Shown here piece after piece: positions 1-5,962 of a stretch of DNA of 16,176 nucleotides (position 1 is its first letter; each line of letters begins with the position of its first letter). The stretch covers positions 1-16,176 of the forward strand of contig JAJZYO010000003.1 of the NCBI GenBank assembly GCA_021798075.1, given 5' to 3'. Source of the DNA: Actinomycetes bacterium (lineage in GTDB: Bacteria; Actinomycetota; Acidimicrobiia; Acidimicrobiales; Palsa-688). The position numbers and the translations under genes are program-made. Under the pieces are notes generated by a model that saw nothing but the letters and a program-made list of their open reading frames with translations, did no database searches and had not been told where the DNA came from.

Positions 1-1
1 C

Positions 2-286
2 GACCAGGACGGCAACGTGCTCGCTTGGGCGTCCGCCGGCAACGTCGGCTTCAAGGGCTCCCGCAAGTCGACGCCCTTCGCCGCTCAGCTCGCCGCAGAG
101 GCTTGTGCCAGGCGGGCCATGGAGCACGGCGTGCGCAAGGTGGACGTCCTCGTGAAGGGCCCGGGCTCGGGCCGGGAGACCGCCGTGCGCACGATCATGA
201 ACACCGGGATAGAGGTTTCTGGGATAAAAGACGTCACACCGGTCCCCCACAACGGCTGTCGGCCGAAGAAGAGGCGGAGGGTCTAG
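2..286 (+). CDS. rpsK: 30S ribosomal protein S11 (partial, 5' end outside window)
   Basis: C-terminal 94 residues of ribosomal protein S11, a small-subunit platform protein that contacts 16S rRNA. The frame is open from the first full codon at base 2, so the true start lies before the window. The S11 signatures are plain: [13 protein letters not shown] near the left edge, then [17 protein letters not shown], then VKGPGSGRE, and a basic end [11 protein letters not shown]. It is followed after 3 nt by rpsD, whose GGAGG ribosome binding site lies inside the last rpsK codons. This is the usual order in the actinobacterial alpha operon, so it is probably cotranscribed with rpsD, rpoA, rplQ and truA. 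No defect is seen in the visible part. Confidence 0.97.
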   Translation, partial: DQDGNVLAWASAGNVGFKGSRKSTPFAAQLAAEACARRAMEHGVRKVDVLVKGPGSGRETAVRTIMNTGIEVSGIKDVTPVPHNGCRPKKRRRV

Positions 287-289
287 CCG

Positions 290-916
290 ATGGCGCGTTA
301 CACAGGCGCAGTCTGCCGGCTGTGCCGGCGGGAGAAGATGAAGCTGTTCTTGAAGGGGCCCAAGTGCGACACGACCAAGTGCCCGATCGAGCGCCGGCCC
401 TACCCGCCGGGGGCCCACGGTCGCGACCGTGCCCGACAGGGTAGTGAGTACCTGGCCCAGCTGCGCGAGAAACAAAAGGCAAAGCGAATCTATGGAGTCC
501 TCGAAAAGCAGTTCCGCAACTACTACGAAGAGGCCAACCGCCAGAGGGGCATTACTGGCGAAAACCTCCTCAGGATGCTCGAGCTCCGCCTGGACAACAT
601 TGTCTTCCGGGCCAACTGGGGGGCGAGCCGCTCGCAGGCCCGCCAGCTCGTCCGCCACGGCCACGTGCTCGTAAACGGCCGGAGAGTGACCATCCCTTCT
701 TACCGGGCACGGCGTGGCGACGTGGTCACACTGAAAGACCGGGCCCGCACCATGATCGTGGTGCGCCACAACCTCGACACGCTGGGCCGCCAGGTCCCCC
801 AATGGCTCGGTACAGGCCAGGAGGGCTTCGAGGTGACGGTGCGCGACCTGCCGCTTCGCGACCAGATCGACATCCCGGTGCGCGAGTCGCTCATAGTCGA
901 GCTCTTCTCGAAGTAA
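290..916 (+). CDS. rpsD: 30S ribosomal protein S4
   Basis: Primary 16S rRNA-binding protein of the small subunit body, important for assembly and decoding accuracy. It has 208 residues, close to the usual bacterial length. The N-terminal part keeps four cysteines (C9, C12, C26, C31) in a CxxC...C-x4-C arrangement, so this is the zinc-binding (C+) form and not the cysteine-free paralogue. The S4 RNA-binding domain lies at about residues 98-160 and contains ASRSQARQLVRHGHVLVNG. The ATG start is supported by GGAGG at 276-280, 9 nt upstream, overlapping the end of rpsK. In many bacteria S4 represses its own operon, but no such leader lies in the window. Confidence 0.98.
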   Translation: MARYTGAVCRLCRREKMKLFLKGPKCDTTKCPIERRPYPPGAHGRDRARQGSEYLAQLREKQKAKRIYGVLEKQFRNYYEEANRQRGITGENLLRMLELRLDNIVFRANWGASRSQARQLVRHGHVLVNGRRVTIPSYRARRGDVVTLKDRARTMIVVRHNLDTLGRQVPQWLGTGQEGFEVTVRDLPLRDQIDIPVRESLIVELFSK

Positions 917-926
917 ACGCAGTTCT

Positions 927-932
927 AGGAGG
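927..932 (+). promoter_or_regulatory. rpoA ribosome binding site
   Basis: AGGAGG, a full anti-Shine-Dalgarno match, lies 10 nt before the ATG at 943. It decides the rpoA start: the reading frame is open well upstream into rpsD, but only this ATG has a proper site and gives the conserved MLIIQRP N-terminus. Confidence 0.85.
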
Positions 933-942
933 CGACCACAAC

Positions 943-1887
943 ATGCTGATCATCCAGCGCCCGACCGTCGAAGCCTTGGGCGAAGAGGAAAACAACCGCC
1001 AGCGCTTCACCATCGGGCCGCTCGAGCCCGGCTTCGGCCACACCTTGGGGGTGTCGCTGCGCCGCACGCTCCTGTCTTCGATACCCGGCGCGGCTGTGAC
1101 CCAGGTGCGTTTCGATGACGCGCTCCACGAGTTCACCACCCTTCCCGGCGTCAAGGAAGACGTCACCGACATCATTTTGAACTTGAAGGACATCGTGCTC
1201 CGGGTGGAAAGCGAAGAGCCCGTCACGCTGCGGCTCGATTCGCGAGGCCCCGGGGTGGTCACGGCGGGCGACATCCACACCACCGCAGACGTCGAGATCC
1301 TCAACCCTGAGCTGCTGCTGGCCACGCTCAACCCGAAGGGAAGGCTGGCCTGCGACATCACGGTCGAGCGGGGCCGGGGTTACGTACCGGCAGAACGCAA
1401 CAAGCGTTCCTCGACCATCGGGGTGATACCGGTCGACTCGATCTTCTCGCCCATCCGGCTCGTCGCTTTCTCGGTGGAGCCGGCCCGAGTGGAGCAGTCG
1501 ACGAATTACGACCGCCTGGTGATCGACATAACCACCGACGGCTCCCTCACGCCGAGGGACGCTCTCGCATCGGCGGGAGGCACGCTGCGTTCCTTGTTCA
1601 GCCTGGTGGCCGAGATGAGCGAAGCGCCCCAGGGCCTGGTGCTAGGCGAAGTCGCCGGCCCGGGCACAGGTTCGCCGGACCTCGACCTACCTATAGAGGA
1701 GCTCGACCTGTCGGAGCGGCCGCGCAACTGCCTGAAGCGGGCGCAGATCAACACCGTCGGCGAGCTGGTCTCCAAGACCGAGGACGACCTCTTGGCGATC
1801 ACCAACTTCGGGCAGAAGTCCTTGGACGAGGTGCTCCAAAAGCTCGACGAGCGTGGTCTCACGCTCCGCGGCAAGGCGGGCCAGTAG
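943..1887 (+). CDS. rpoA: DNA-directed RNA polymerase subunit alpha
   Basis: Alpha subunit of RNA polymerase, 314 residues. It dimerises to start enzyme assembly and contacts activators and UP elements. The N-terminal domain (about 1-230) carries the assembly signature FGHTLGVSLRRTLLSSIPG at residues 31-49 and ends in the dimer helix region. After a Gly/Pro/Asp linker (about 238-249) the C-terminal domain (about 250-312) has SERPRNCLKRAQINTVGEL. There R259 and N262 correspond to E. coli R265 and N268, the DNA-minor-groove contacts. The frame stays open upstream into rpsD, but the AGGAGG-supported ATG at 943 gives the conserved N-terminus. It lies 26 nt after rpsD and 2 nt before rplQ, consistent with one operon. 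Confidence 0.98.
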   Translation: MLIIQRPTVEALGEEENNRQRFTIGPLEPGFGHTLGVSLRRTLLSSIPGAAVTQVRFDDALHEFTTLPGVKEDVTDIILNLKDIVLRVESEEPVTLRLDSRGPGVVTAGDIHTTADVEILNPELLLATLNPKGRLACDITVERGRGYVPAERNKRSSTIGVIPVDSIFSPIRLVAFSVEPARVEQSTNYDRLVIDITTDGSLTPRDALASAGGTLRSLFSLVAEMSEAPQGLVLGEVAGPGTGSPDLDLPIEELDLSERPRNCLKRAQINTVGELVSKTEDDLLAITNFGQKSLDEVLQKLDERGLTLRGKAGQ

Positions 1888-1889
1888 CC

Positions 1890-2252
1890 GTGTCAGGCAT
1901 CCCGGGACGTCCCAAGAAGGGCAGGCGCTTCGGCGGTGACGCCGCCCACCAGAAAGCCATGATGGGCAACCTCGTGGCTTCGCTCATCGCCGCCGAGGGC
2001 TTGGTCACGACCGAGGCCAAAGCCAAGGCGCTGCGCCCGGTGTTCGAGAAGTGCGTGACCAAGGCGAAGAAGGGCGGCGTGGACCACCACCGTCAAGTGG
2101 TCGCCTTCATCCGCGACAAGGACATGGCCCACAAGCTCTTTGCCGAGATCGCCCCGCGCTACAGCGACCGGCCCGGCGGTTATACGAGGATCCTGAAGCT
2201 CGGGCCGCGCCACGGCGACAACGCCCCCATGGCGCGCATCGAGCTCGTCTGA
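1890..2252 (+). CDS. rplQ: 50S ribosomal protein L17
   Basis: Large-subunit protein near the peptide exit tunnel, 120 residues, the normal short form. It lacks the long C-terminal tail seen in some actinobacterial L17 proteins. Family signatures include GRPKKGRRFGGDAAHQKAMMGNL at the start and GGYTRILKLGPRHGDNAPMARIEL at the end. The start is GTG, 2 nt after the rpoA stop, with a weak purine-rich site inside the end of rpoA (around 1873-1880). The tight spacing implies cotranscription and probably coupled translation. The truA reading frame begins about 30 nt downstream. Confidence 0.96.
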   Translation: MSGIPGRPKKGRRFGGDAAHQKAMMGNLVASLIAAEGLVTTEAKAKALRPVFEKCVTKAKKGGVDHHRQVVAFIRDKDMAHKLFAEIAPRYSDRPGGYTRILKLGPRHGDNAPMARIELV

Positions 2253-2284
2253 GAAGTACCGAGCACGCCGAGGCGCGTAGCTCA

Positions 2285-3130
2285 TTGGAAGGCGGCGGGC
2301 AAGAGGCGCTCCGGCGCCGGCTCCGCCTGCTCGTCGCCTATCTCGGCACCCCTTTCCACGGTTTCGCCCGCCAGCGGGGCGTGCCCACCGTGGCCGGCGC
2401 TCTGAGCGAAGCCATCGAGCAAGTGCTCCGCCACCCGGTGGAGCTCACGTGTGCCGGGAGGACCGACGCCGGCGTGCACGCCTGGGGCCAGGTCGTGAGC
2501 CTCGACGTGGCGATCGGGGCCGACTTGGAGCGGCTCCAGCGTTCGCTCAACAAGATGCTCGGCCCCACCGTGGTGGTGCGAGACGCAGCTTGGGCGCCCG
2601 AGGGCTTCGACGCCCGCCGTTCGGCGCTCTCGCGCACCTACCGCTACAGCATCTCCTGCTCTCGCTGGCCGGATCCCTTCCGCGCCGCAACCACCTGGCA
2701 CGTGGGCCACCCTCTCGACCTCCGTTCCATGCAGGCGGCCTCGGACCCTCTCCTCGGCGAGCACGACTTCGCCTCGTTCTGTCACGCCTCCAAGATCAGG
2801 GCCGCCAAGGTCGGGGCCGCCATGGTCGGGGCCGCCGGGGCCGCCAAGGTGGGGGCCCCGGAGAAGAGCGCACCGTCCCTGGTGCGCCACGTGCTGGGGG
2901 CCGAGTGGTCGGACTTGGGCGGGGACCAGCTGCTATTTGAGATCCGGGCGGCCTCGTTTTGCCAGCAAATGGTGCGTTCGGTTGTCGGGGCCCTGGTGGA
3001 GGTGGGGGCGGGCCGGAAGAAGGCCGGCGAGATGACGGGCATCCTGGCGGCCAAGGACCGGTCCGCTGCCGGCCCGGTGGCGCCCCCGCACGGCCTCTGC
3101 TTGTGGGAGGTCGAGTACCCGCACGACTAG
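2285..3130 (+). CDS. truA: tRNA pseudouridine synthase A
   Basis: Converts uridines 38-40 in the tRNA anticodon stem-loop to pseudouridine. The product has 281 residues from a TTG start, which has GAGG at 2270-2273, 11 nt upstream. No ATG or GTG lies in frame before the conserved LRLLVAYLGTPFHGFARQ. The catalytic aspartate is D61 in GRTDAGVHAWGQVVSLD, matching E. coli D60. The C-terminal half keeps FCQQMVRSVVGALVEVG and the final APPHGLCLWEVEY. An unusual Ala/Gly/Val/Lys-rich insert at about residues 173-192 lies between ASFCHAS and SLVRHVLGAEW, encoded by a short repeat (separate entry). It follows rplQ in the alpha operon and ends tail to tail with the VUT gene, sharing a CTAG. Confidence 0.94.
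   Translation: MEGGGQEALRRRLRLLVAYLGTPFHGFARQRGVPTVAGALSEAIEQVLRHPVELTCAGRTDAGVHAWGQVVSLDVAIGADLERLQRSLNKMLGPTVVVRDAAWAPEGFDARRSALSRTYRYSISCSRWPDPFRAATTWHVGHPLDLRSMQAASDPLLGEHDFASFCHASKIRAAKVGAAMVGAAGAAKVGAPEKSAPSLVRHVLGAEWSDLGGDQLLFEIRAASFCQQMVRSVVGALVEVGAGRKKAGEMTGILAAKDRSAAGPVAPPHGLCLWEVEYPHD
2807..2860 (+). repeat. In-frame short tandem repeat inside truA
   Basis: Units of 15, 15, 9 and 15 nt built on A(A/T)GGTCGGGGCCGCC lie at 2807-2821, 2822-2836, 2837-2845 and 2846-2860 (the last one diverged). All are multiples of 3, so they add AAKVG/AAMVG-type residues to TruA without changing frame. The insert sits in a loop between conserved core segments. Confidence 0.8.
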
Positions 3131-3765
3131 CGCCATTTGGGTAGCACCTTGCGGCGCAGCAGCGAGGCGACGAGGCCGCCGGCCAGGACCAACCAGGCCT
3201 TGCCGACGAGCTGGCCCGGTAGCGCGACGGAGAGCGGGATGCCGGCAAGGGTGAGGAACACGGTCGAGTCCACGGCGTCGCTCACGAGCCCCGAGCCGAC
3301 CACCGCGAGGGGGAAGTTCCTCGCCTGGAGGGGCGTGTAGACCAAGAAGTCGCAAGTCTCCGAGAGCAAGAAGGTCCCTCCCGATGCGAGCGCCAGCGAG
3401 GCGCTCGACACCCCCCACGACACGATGGCGCCGAGCACGATCGCAGCCAGCCCGGCCCGGGTGCCGGCGAGGCGCTGGAGGACGTCGCGGGCCACAAAGG
3501 TGAGGCCGGCCAGGTAGACCCCCGACGGCGCCTCCAAGCCGAAGAAGACCGGCAGCTCGTGCGCGCCCGGGACGGGCCGGCCCACGTGGGAGATCATCCA
3601 GTTGGCACCGGCGATCGAGGCTACGTACACGGTGAAGGCAACCACCGCCAGGCCCGAGCGCGCCAGGATGCTCGGGGCCGGGGCGCCGGCGCCGCCCGGC
3701 GCCGGCGCCGCCCGGCGCAGTACCGGGCTCGTGGCTCGGGGCCTACCGCCGGCTTGAGCCTGCAC
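3127..3765 (-). CDS. VUT family transporter (YhhQ-like queuosine precursor transporter)
   Basis: Predicted inner-membrane protein of 212 residues, of the VUT/YhhQ family, whose characterised members import 7-deazaguanine precursors such as preQ0. Several hydrophobic helices run from about residue 36 to 205. Family-like segments include VASIAGANWMIS, SGVYLAGLTFVARDVLQ, LALASGGTFLLSETCDFLVYTPL and SDAVDSTVFLTLAG. The GTG at 3765 is chosen because GGGGAG lies 10 nt upstream on the minus strand (3776-3781). It leaves an unusual Pro/Ala/Gly N-terminal extension of about 35 residues, so an internal start such as the GTG coding V41 cannot be excluded. It lies 26 nt downstream of queF, and this pairing supports a role in preQ0 or queuine uptake. 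Its stop overlaps that of truA. Confidence 0.85.
   Translation of the reverse strand: MQAQAGGRPRATSPVLRRAAPAPGGAGAPAPSILARSGLAVVAFTVYVASIAGANWMISHVGRPVPGAHELPVFFGLEAPSGVYLAGLTFVARDVLQRLAGTRAGLAAIVLGAIVSWGVSSASLALASGGTFLLSETCDFLVYTPLQARNFPLAVVGSGLVSDAVDSTVFLTLAGIPLSVALPGQLVGKAWLVLAGGLVASLLRRKVLPKWR
3682..3718 (-). repeat. 16-bp perfect tandem repeat in the 5' part of the VUT gene
   Basis: GGCGCCGGCGCCGCCC (+ strand) occurs at 3682-3697 and again at 3698-3713, followed by a further GGCGC. It encodes part of the low-complexity N-terminal extension. The 16-bp unit is not a multiple of three, so gain or loss of a copy would shift the frame between the GTG start and the membrane domain. Confidence 0.85.
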
Positions 3766-3791
3766 CGTCCGCCGGCTCCCCAGTGGGAGGC

Positions 3792-4328
3792 TCAAGACTG
3801 CGCCGGGGCTACCACCCCGCCGCCCGCATCGGGGGAGGGGGCACTGCCGGGTAGCGCTCCGGCGGCGGGGGCGAACTGGCTGAGCAGAAGGAGGCAGCGC
3901 CGCTCCTCCTCGGCGGAGAGCCCTGGTGCCCGCCGCACGGCTAGTGGCCGGATCGCGATCCCGCCGCGGGGGTTGAAGTCGCCGTAGACGGAGAGGTAGC
4001 GGGGGGCCAGCCTGGCGGCCAAGTCGCTCGCGACCCGGTTGACGCAGTCCTCGTGGAAGGCCCCGTGGTTGCGGTAGCGCATGAGGTAGAGCTTCAGGCT
4101 TTTCGACTCGACGCAGAGCGCGCCGGGCACGTAGCCGATGTGGAGGCGACCGAAGTCGGGCTGGCCCGTCACCGGGCAGAGGCTCGTGAACTCGTAACAG
4201 TAGAGCCACACCGCCCACTCCTGCCCGGGGTGGGGGTTGTCGAAGACCTCGAGCACGCCGGCGTCGGGTTGGTCGTAGTGGTACTCGGCCCGCTTGCCGA
4301 GTGCACGTAGCGCCGGCGTTTCGCCCAC
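3792..4328 (-). CDS. queF: NADPH-dependent 7-cyano-7-deazaguanine reductase (preQ0 reductase)
   Basis: Reduces the nitrile of preQ0 to the aminomethyl group of preQ1 in queuosine biosynthesis, in the cytoplasm. It has 178 residues, the unimodular (Bacillus YkvM) type. C51 in EFTSLCPVTGQPDF is the expected covalent thioimide cysteine and D58 the proton donor. The QueF motif ESKSLKLYL is at 74-82, FHED at 91-94, and the core ends with FNPRGGIAI. The last 25 residues or so are a low-complexity Ala/Gly/Pro tail. The start is GTG, with an in-frame stop (TAG) four codons upstream. A GGAG directly abuts the GTG, too close to act as a normal Shine-Dalgarno site, while a TAGCTT box 6 nt upstream suggests a leaderless mRNA. 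The VUT transporter gene follows on the same strand. Confidence 0.95.
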   Translation of the reverse strand: MGETPALRALGKRAEYHYDQPDAGVLEVFDNPHPGQEWAVWLYCYEFTSLCPVTGQPDFGRLHIGYVPGALCVESKSLKLYLMRYRNHGAFHEDCVNRVASDLAARLAPRYLSVYGDFNPRGGIAIRPLAVRRAPGLSAEEERRCLLLLSQFAPAAGALPGSAPSPDAGGGVVAPAQS

Positions 4329-4334
4329 CTCCCA

Positions 4335-4355
4335 AAGCTACCGGCTTGGAGCCGG
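4335..4355 (-). promoter_or_regulatory. Predicted queF promoter (-10 TAGCTT) with adjoining dyad
   Basis: On the minus strand TAGCTT (4340-4335) fits the actinobacterial TANNNT -10 pattern and is followed by exactly 6 nt before the queF GTG, predicting transcription start at or next to the start codon. Directly upstream is a perfect 6-bp dyad with a 3-nt centre, CCGGCT and AGCCGG (4341-4355). It would lie in the -35/-10 spacer, where a repressor could bind. No clear -35 hexamer is visible. Confidence 0.5.
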
Positions 4356-4388
4356 GGGGCCTGCTTAGCCCTGCCTGACCTGTCCCGA

Positions 4389-4419
4389 TTGGGATTCCTA
4401 AGGCCCGGTTGTGTAGAAA
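4389..4419 (+). promoter_or_regulatory. Weak candidate promoter for ctaE-qcrCAB
   Basis: TTGGGA (4389-4394) and TAGAAA (4414-4419) are separated by 19 nt, a long spacer, and the -10 lacks the final T. It is listed because a promoter for the ctaE operon must lie in or near this 100-bp divergent gap (4329-4428) if the operon is transcribed independently. The box itself is not strong. Confidence 0.22.
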
Positions 4420-4428
4420 GTAGGTGTC

Positions 4429-5040
4429 ATGGCTGCTCTCAGCACGACCAGCACAGCGACACGGGTGAGGGCCACGGACTACCGGCCGGCCCTGGTCAAC
4501 GTGGGCGTGATCGTGTGGTTGGCCTCGGAGCTCATGTTCTTCAGCGGGCTGTTCGCCACCTACCTGACGCTGCGGGCGGCGACGCCGGTATGGCCGCCTT
4601 TCCACGACAAGGTCGACATCCCGACCGTCGGAGTGGCCACCATAGTGCTGGTCGTCTCCTCGGGGACCATGCAGTTGGCGGTCCGCCACATCCAGCGCGC
4701 CAACCTGTGGGGTTTCCGCGCTTGGCTGGCGATGACCTGGGCGCTCGGGGCGATCTTCGAGGGCATGCAGATCGTCGACTACATGACCCGCAACTTCTCC
4801 ATCGGGCAGAGCGCCTACAGCGGGGCGTTCTACGTGCTGACCGGCCTCCATTTCATGCACGTGGCTGGGGGGCTCATCGCCATGGTCTTCATGTTCTTCC
4901 GCTCCTTCAACCCCCATCGTCGCTTCGGCGGCCACCGGAGCATCCCCCACGTGGAGGTGCTCTCCTACTACTGGCACTTCGTGGACGTGGTCTGGATCGG
5001 CCTGTACGCCATGATCTTCCTCCTCCCCTCGACCAAATGA
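4429..5040 (+). CDS. ctaE: Cytochrome c oxidase subunit III (aa3-type)
   Basis: Membrane subunit of the terminal haem-copper oxidase, which supports proton uptake and enzyme stability. It has 203 residues and five predicted membrane helices (about 22-47, 67-86, 97-118, 131-158, 178-200), the short form typical of actinobacteria. The subunit III motif SELMFFSGLFATY with E34 is in the first helix. GLHFMHVAGGL (139-149) and the C-terminal YYWHFVDVVWIGLY are also family hallmarks. The start is ATG with only a weak AGGTG just upstream. Its stop overlaps the qcrC start in ATGA (5037-5040), so translation is probably coupled. This order is the standard actinobacterial bcc-aa3 supercomplex locus; subunits I and II are not in the window. 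Confidence 0.97.
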   Translation: MAALSTTSTATRVRATDYRPALVNVGVIVWLASELMFFSGLFATYLTLRAATPVWPPFHDKVDIPTVGVATIVLVVSSGTMQLAVRHIQRANLWGFRAWLAMTWALGAIFEGMQIVDYMTRNFSIGQSAYSGAFYVLTGLHFMHVAGGLIAMVFMFFRSFNPHRRFGGHRSIPHVEVLSYYWHFVDVVWIGLYAMIFLLPSTK

Positions 5041-5945
5041 CCTCTCACAGCACGAGCAGGCCGCGCATCTTGGCCGGCCCGGCGGCCCTCGTCGCGGTCG
5101 CGCTCGCCCTTTTCTCGGTCCTCGTTTGGGCCCTTCCGGCTCCCGCCCAGCCCAAGTCCCAGCTAAAGACGTCCCAGTCCGGGGCGTCCCAGTCCGGGGT
5201 GTCCAAGGTCGCCGCCGGCACCGTAGCCCGAGGCGCCAAGACGCTCGGCACGGTCAAGGTCAGCACCGACCCGGCGGTGATCACGGCCGGCCAGCAGCTC
5301 TACAACCTGCACTGCGAGTCCTGCCACGGGCCGGGAGGCGTAGGGGCAAAGGCCCCACAGCTTCTCGATGTCGGGCCGGCCGCAGTCGACTTCATGCTCA
5401 CCACCGGGCGGATGCCGCTCAACTCGGTGACGCAGCAGCCGTTGCCCGGGACGCCGTACTTCAACAAGACCGAGATCGCCGAGATAGTTGCCTACATCAA
5501 CTTCGTCGACGTCTCGCACGGCACGCCTGGCGTCGGGATCCCGACCGTACCGCCGTCGTGTACCAAGGAGAGCGCGACCTGCCCGACCCTGTCGGAGGGC
5601 AACGAGCTGTTCTTGATGAACTGCTCGCAGTGCCACGACGCCTCGGGAGCGGGAGGGATGCTGTCGCACGGCTACGTGGTCCCGAGCCTCCGCCAGGCGA
5701 CGAAGCGGCAGATCGCCGAGGCCATCCGGGTGGGGCCCCGCCCCATGCCCGGCTTCGGCCCGGGGCAGCTGACCAACCAAGAGGTGGCGGCCATAGCGGA
5801 CTACGTTTACTACCTGACCCACAGTGGCAACCGCGGCGGCTTTGGGATAGCCAACTTCGGCCCCGTGCCGGAGGGCTTCGTCGCCATCATCTTCGGGCTC
5901 GGCCTGCTCCTCCTCGTGGCCCGCGTGATAGGTAACAGAGGCTAG
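5037..5945 (+). CDS. qcrC: Diheme cytochrome c subunit of cytochrome bcc complex
   Basis: Carries electrons from the Rieske cluster to the aa3 oxidase, replacing a soluble cytochrome c. It has 302 residues. An N-terminal hydrophobic segment (about 12-33) ends in APAQ, then comes a flexible Ser/Gln/Lys linker with a short repeat. The first c-haem domain has CESCH at 93-97 with likely Met ligand M126 (TGRMPL). The second has CSQCH at 196-200 with likely ligand M237 (RPMPGFG). A C-terminal membrane helix (about 278-298) anchors it. The ATG overlaps the ctaE stop by 4 nt; the frame is open further upstream, but that is the shadow of ctaE. qcrA follows after 17 nt. Confidence 0.96.
   Translation: MTSHSTSRPRILAGPAALVAVALALFSVLVWALPAPAQPKSQLKTSQSGASQSGVSKVAAGTVARGAKTLGTVKVSTDPAVITAGQQLYNLHCESCHGPGGVGAKAPQLLDVGPAAVDFMLTTGRMPLNSVTQQPLPGTPYFNKTEIAEIVAYINFVDVSHGTPGVGIPTVPPSCTKESATCPTLSEGNELFLMNCSQCHDASGAGGMLSHGYVVPSLRQATKRQIAEAIRVGPRPMPGFGPGQLTNQEVAAIADYVYYLTHSGNRGGFGIANFGPVPEGFVAIIFGLGLLLLVARVIGNRG
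5171..5200 (+). repeat. 15-nt in-frame tandem repeat in the qcrC linker
   Basis: GTCCCAGTCCGGGG(C/T) occurs twice, at 5171-5185 and 5186-5200. It encodes SQSGA and SQSGV in the linker between the N-terminal helix and the first haem domain. Copy-number change would keep the frame and only alter linker length. Confidence 0.8.
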
Positions 5946-5962
5946 GTAAGAGGTACTGGGCG

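Noticed and set aside
802..942. Upstream extension of rpoA into rpsD
   Set aside because: The frame is open but it overlaps conserved S4 codons; AGGAGG at 927-932 and the MLIIQRP start fix the ATG at 943.
2272..2300. tRNA-like stretch GCGCGTAGCTCATTGG resembling the start of a tRNA with its D-arm
   Set aside because: No T-arm (GGTTCGAATCC-like) or acceptor complement follows within tRNA distance, and the stretch overlaps the 5' end of truA.
3127..4977. 616-codon open frame on the minus strand spanning VUT, queF and ctaE
   Set aside because: Only the last 212 codons look like a real protein (VUT). The rest is in another frame under queF or antisense to ctaE and has the Arg/Pro/Gly-rich look of a high-GC shadow.
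4389..5036. Upstream extension of qcrC across ctaE
   Set aside because: Shadow frame of ctaE; the ATG at 5037 in the ATGA overlap starts directly before the signal-anchor helix.
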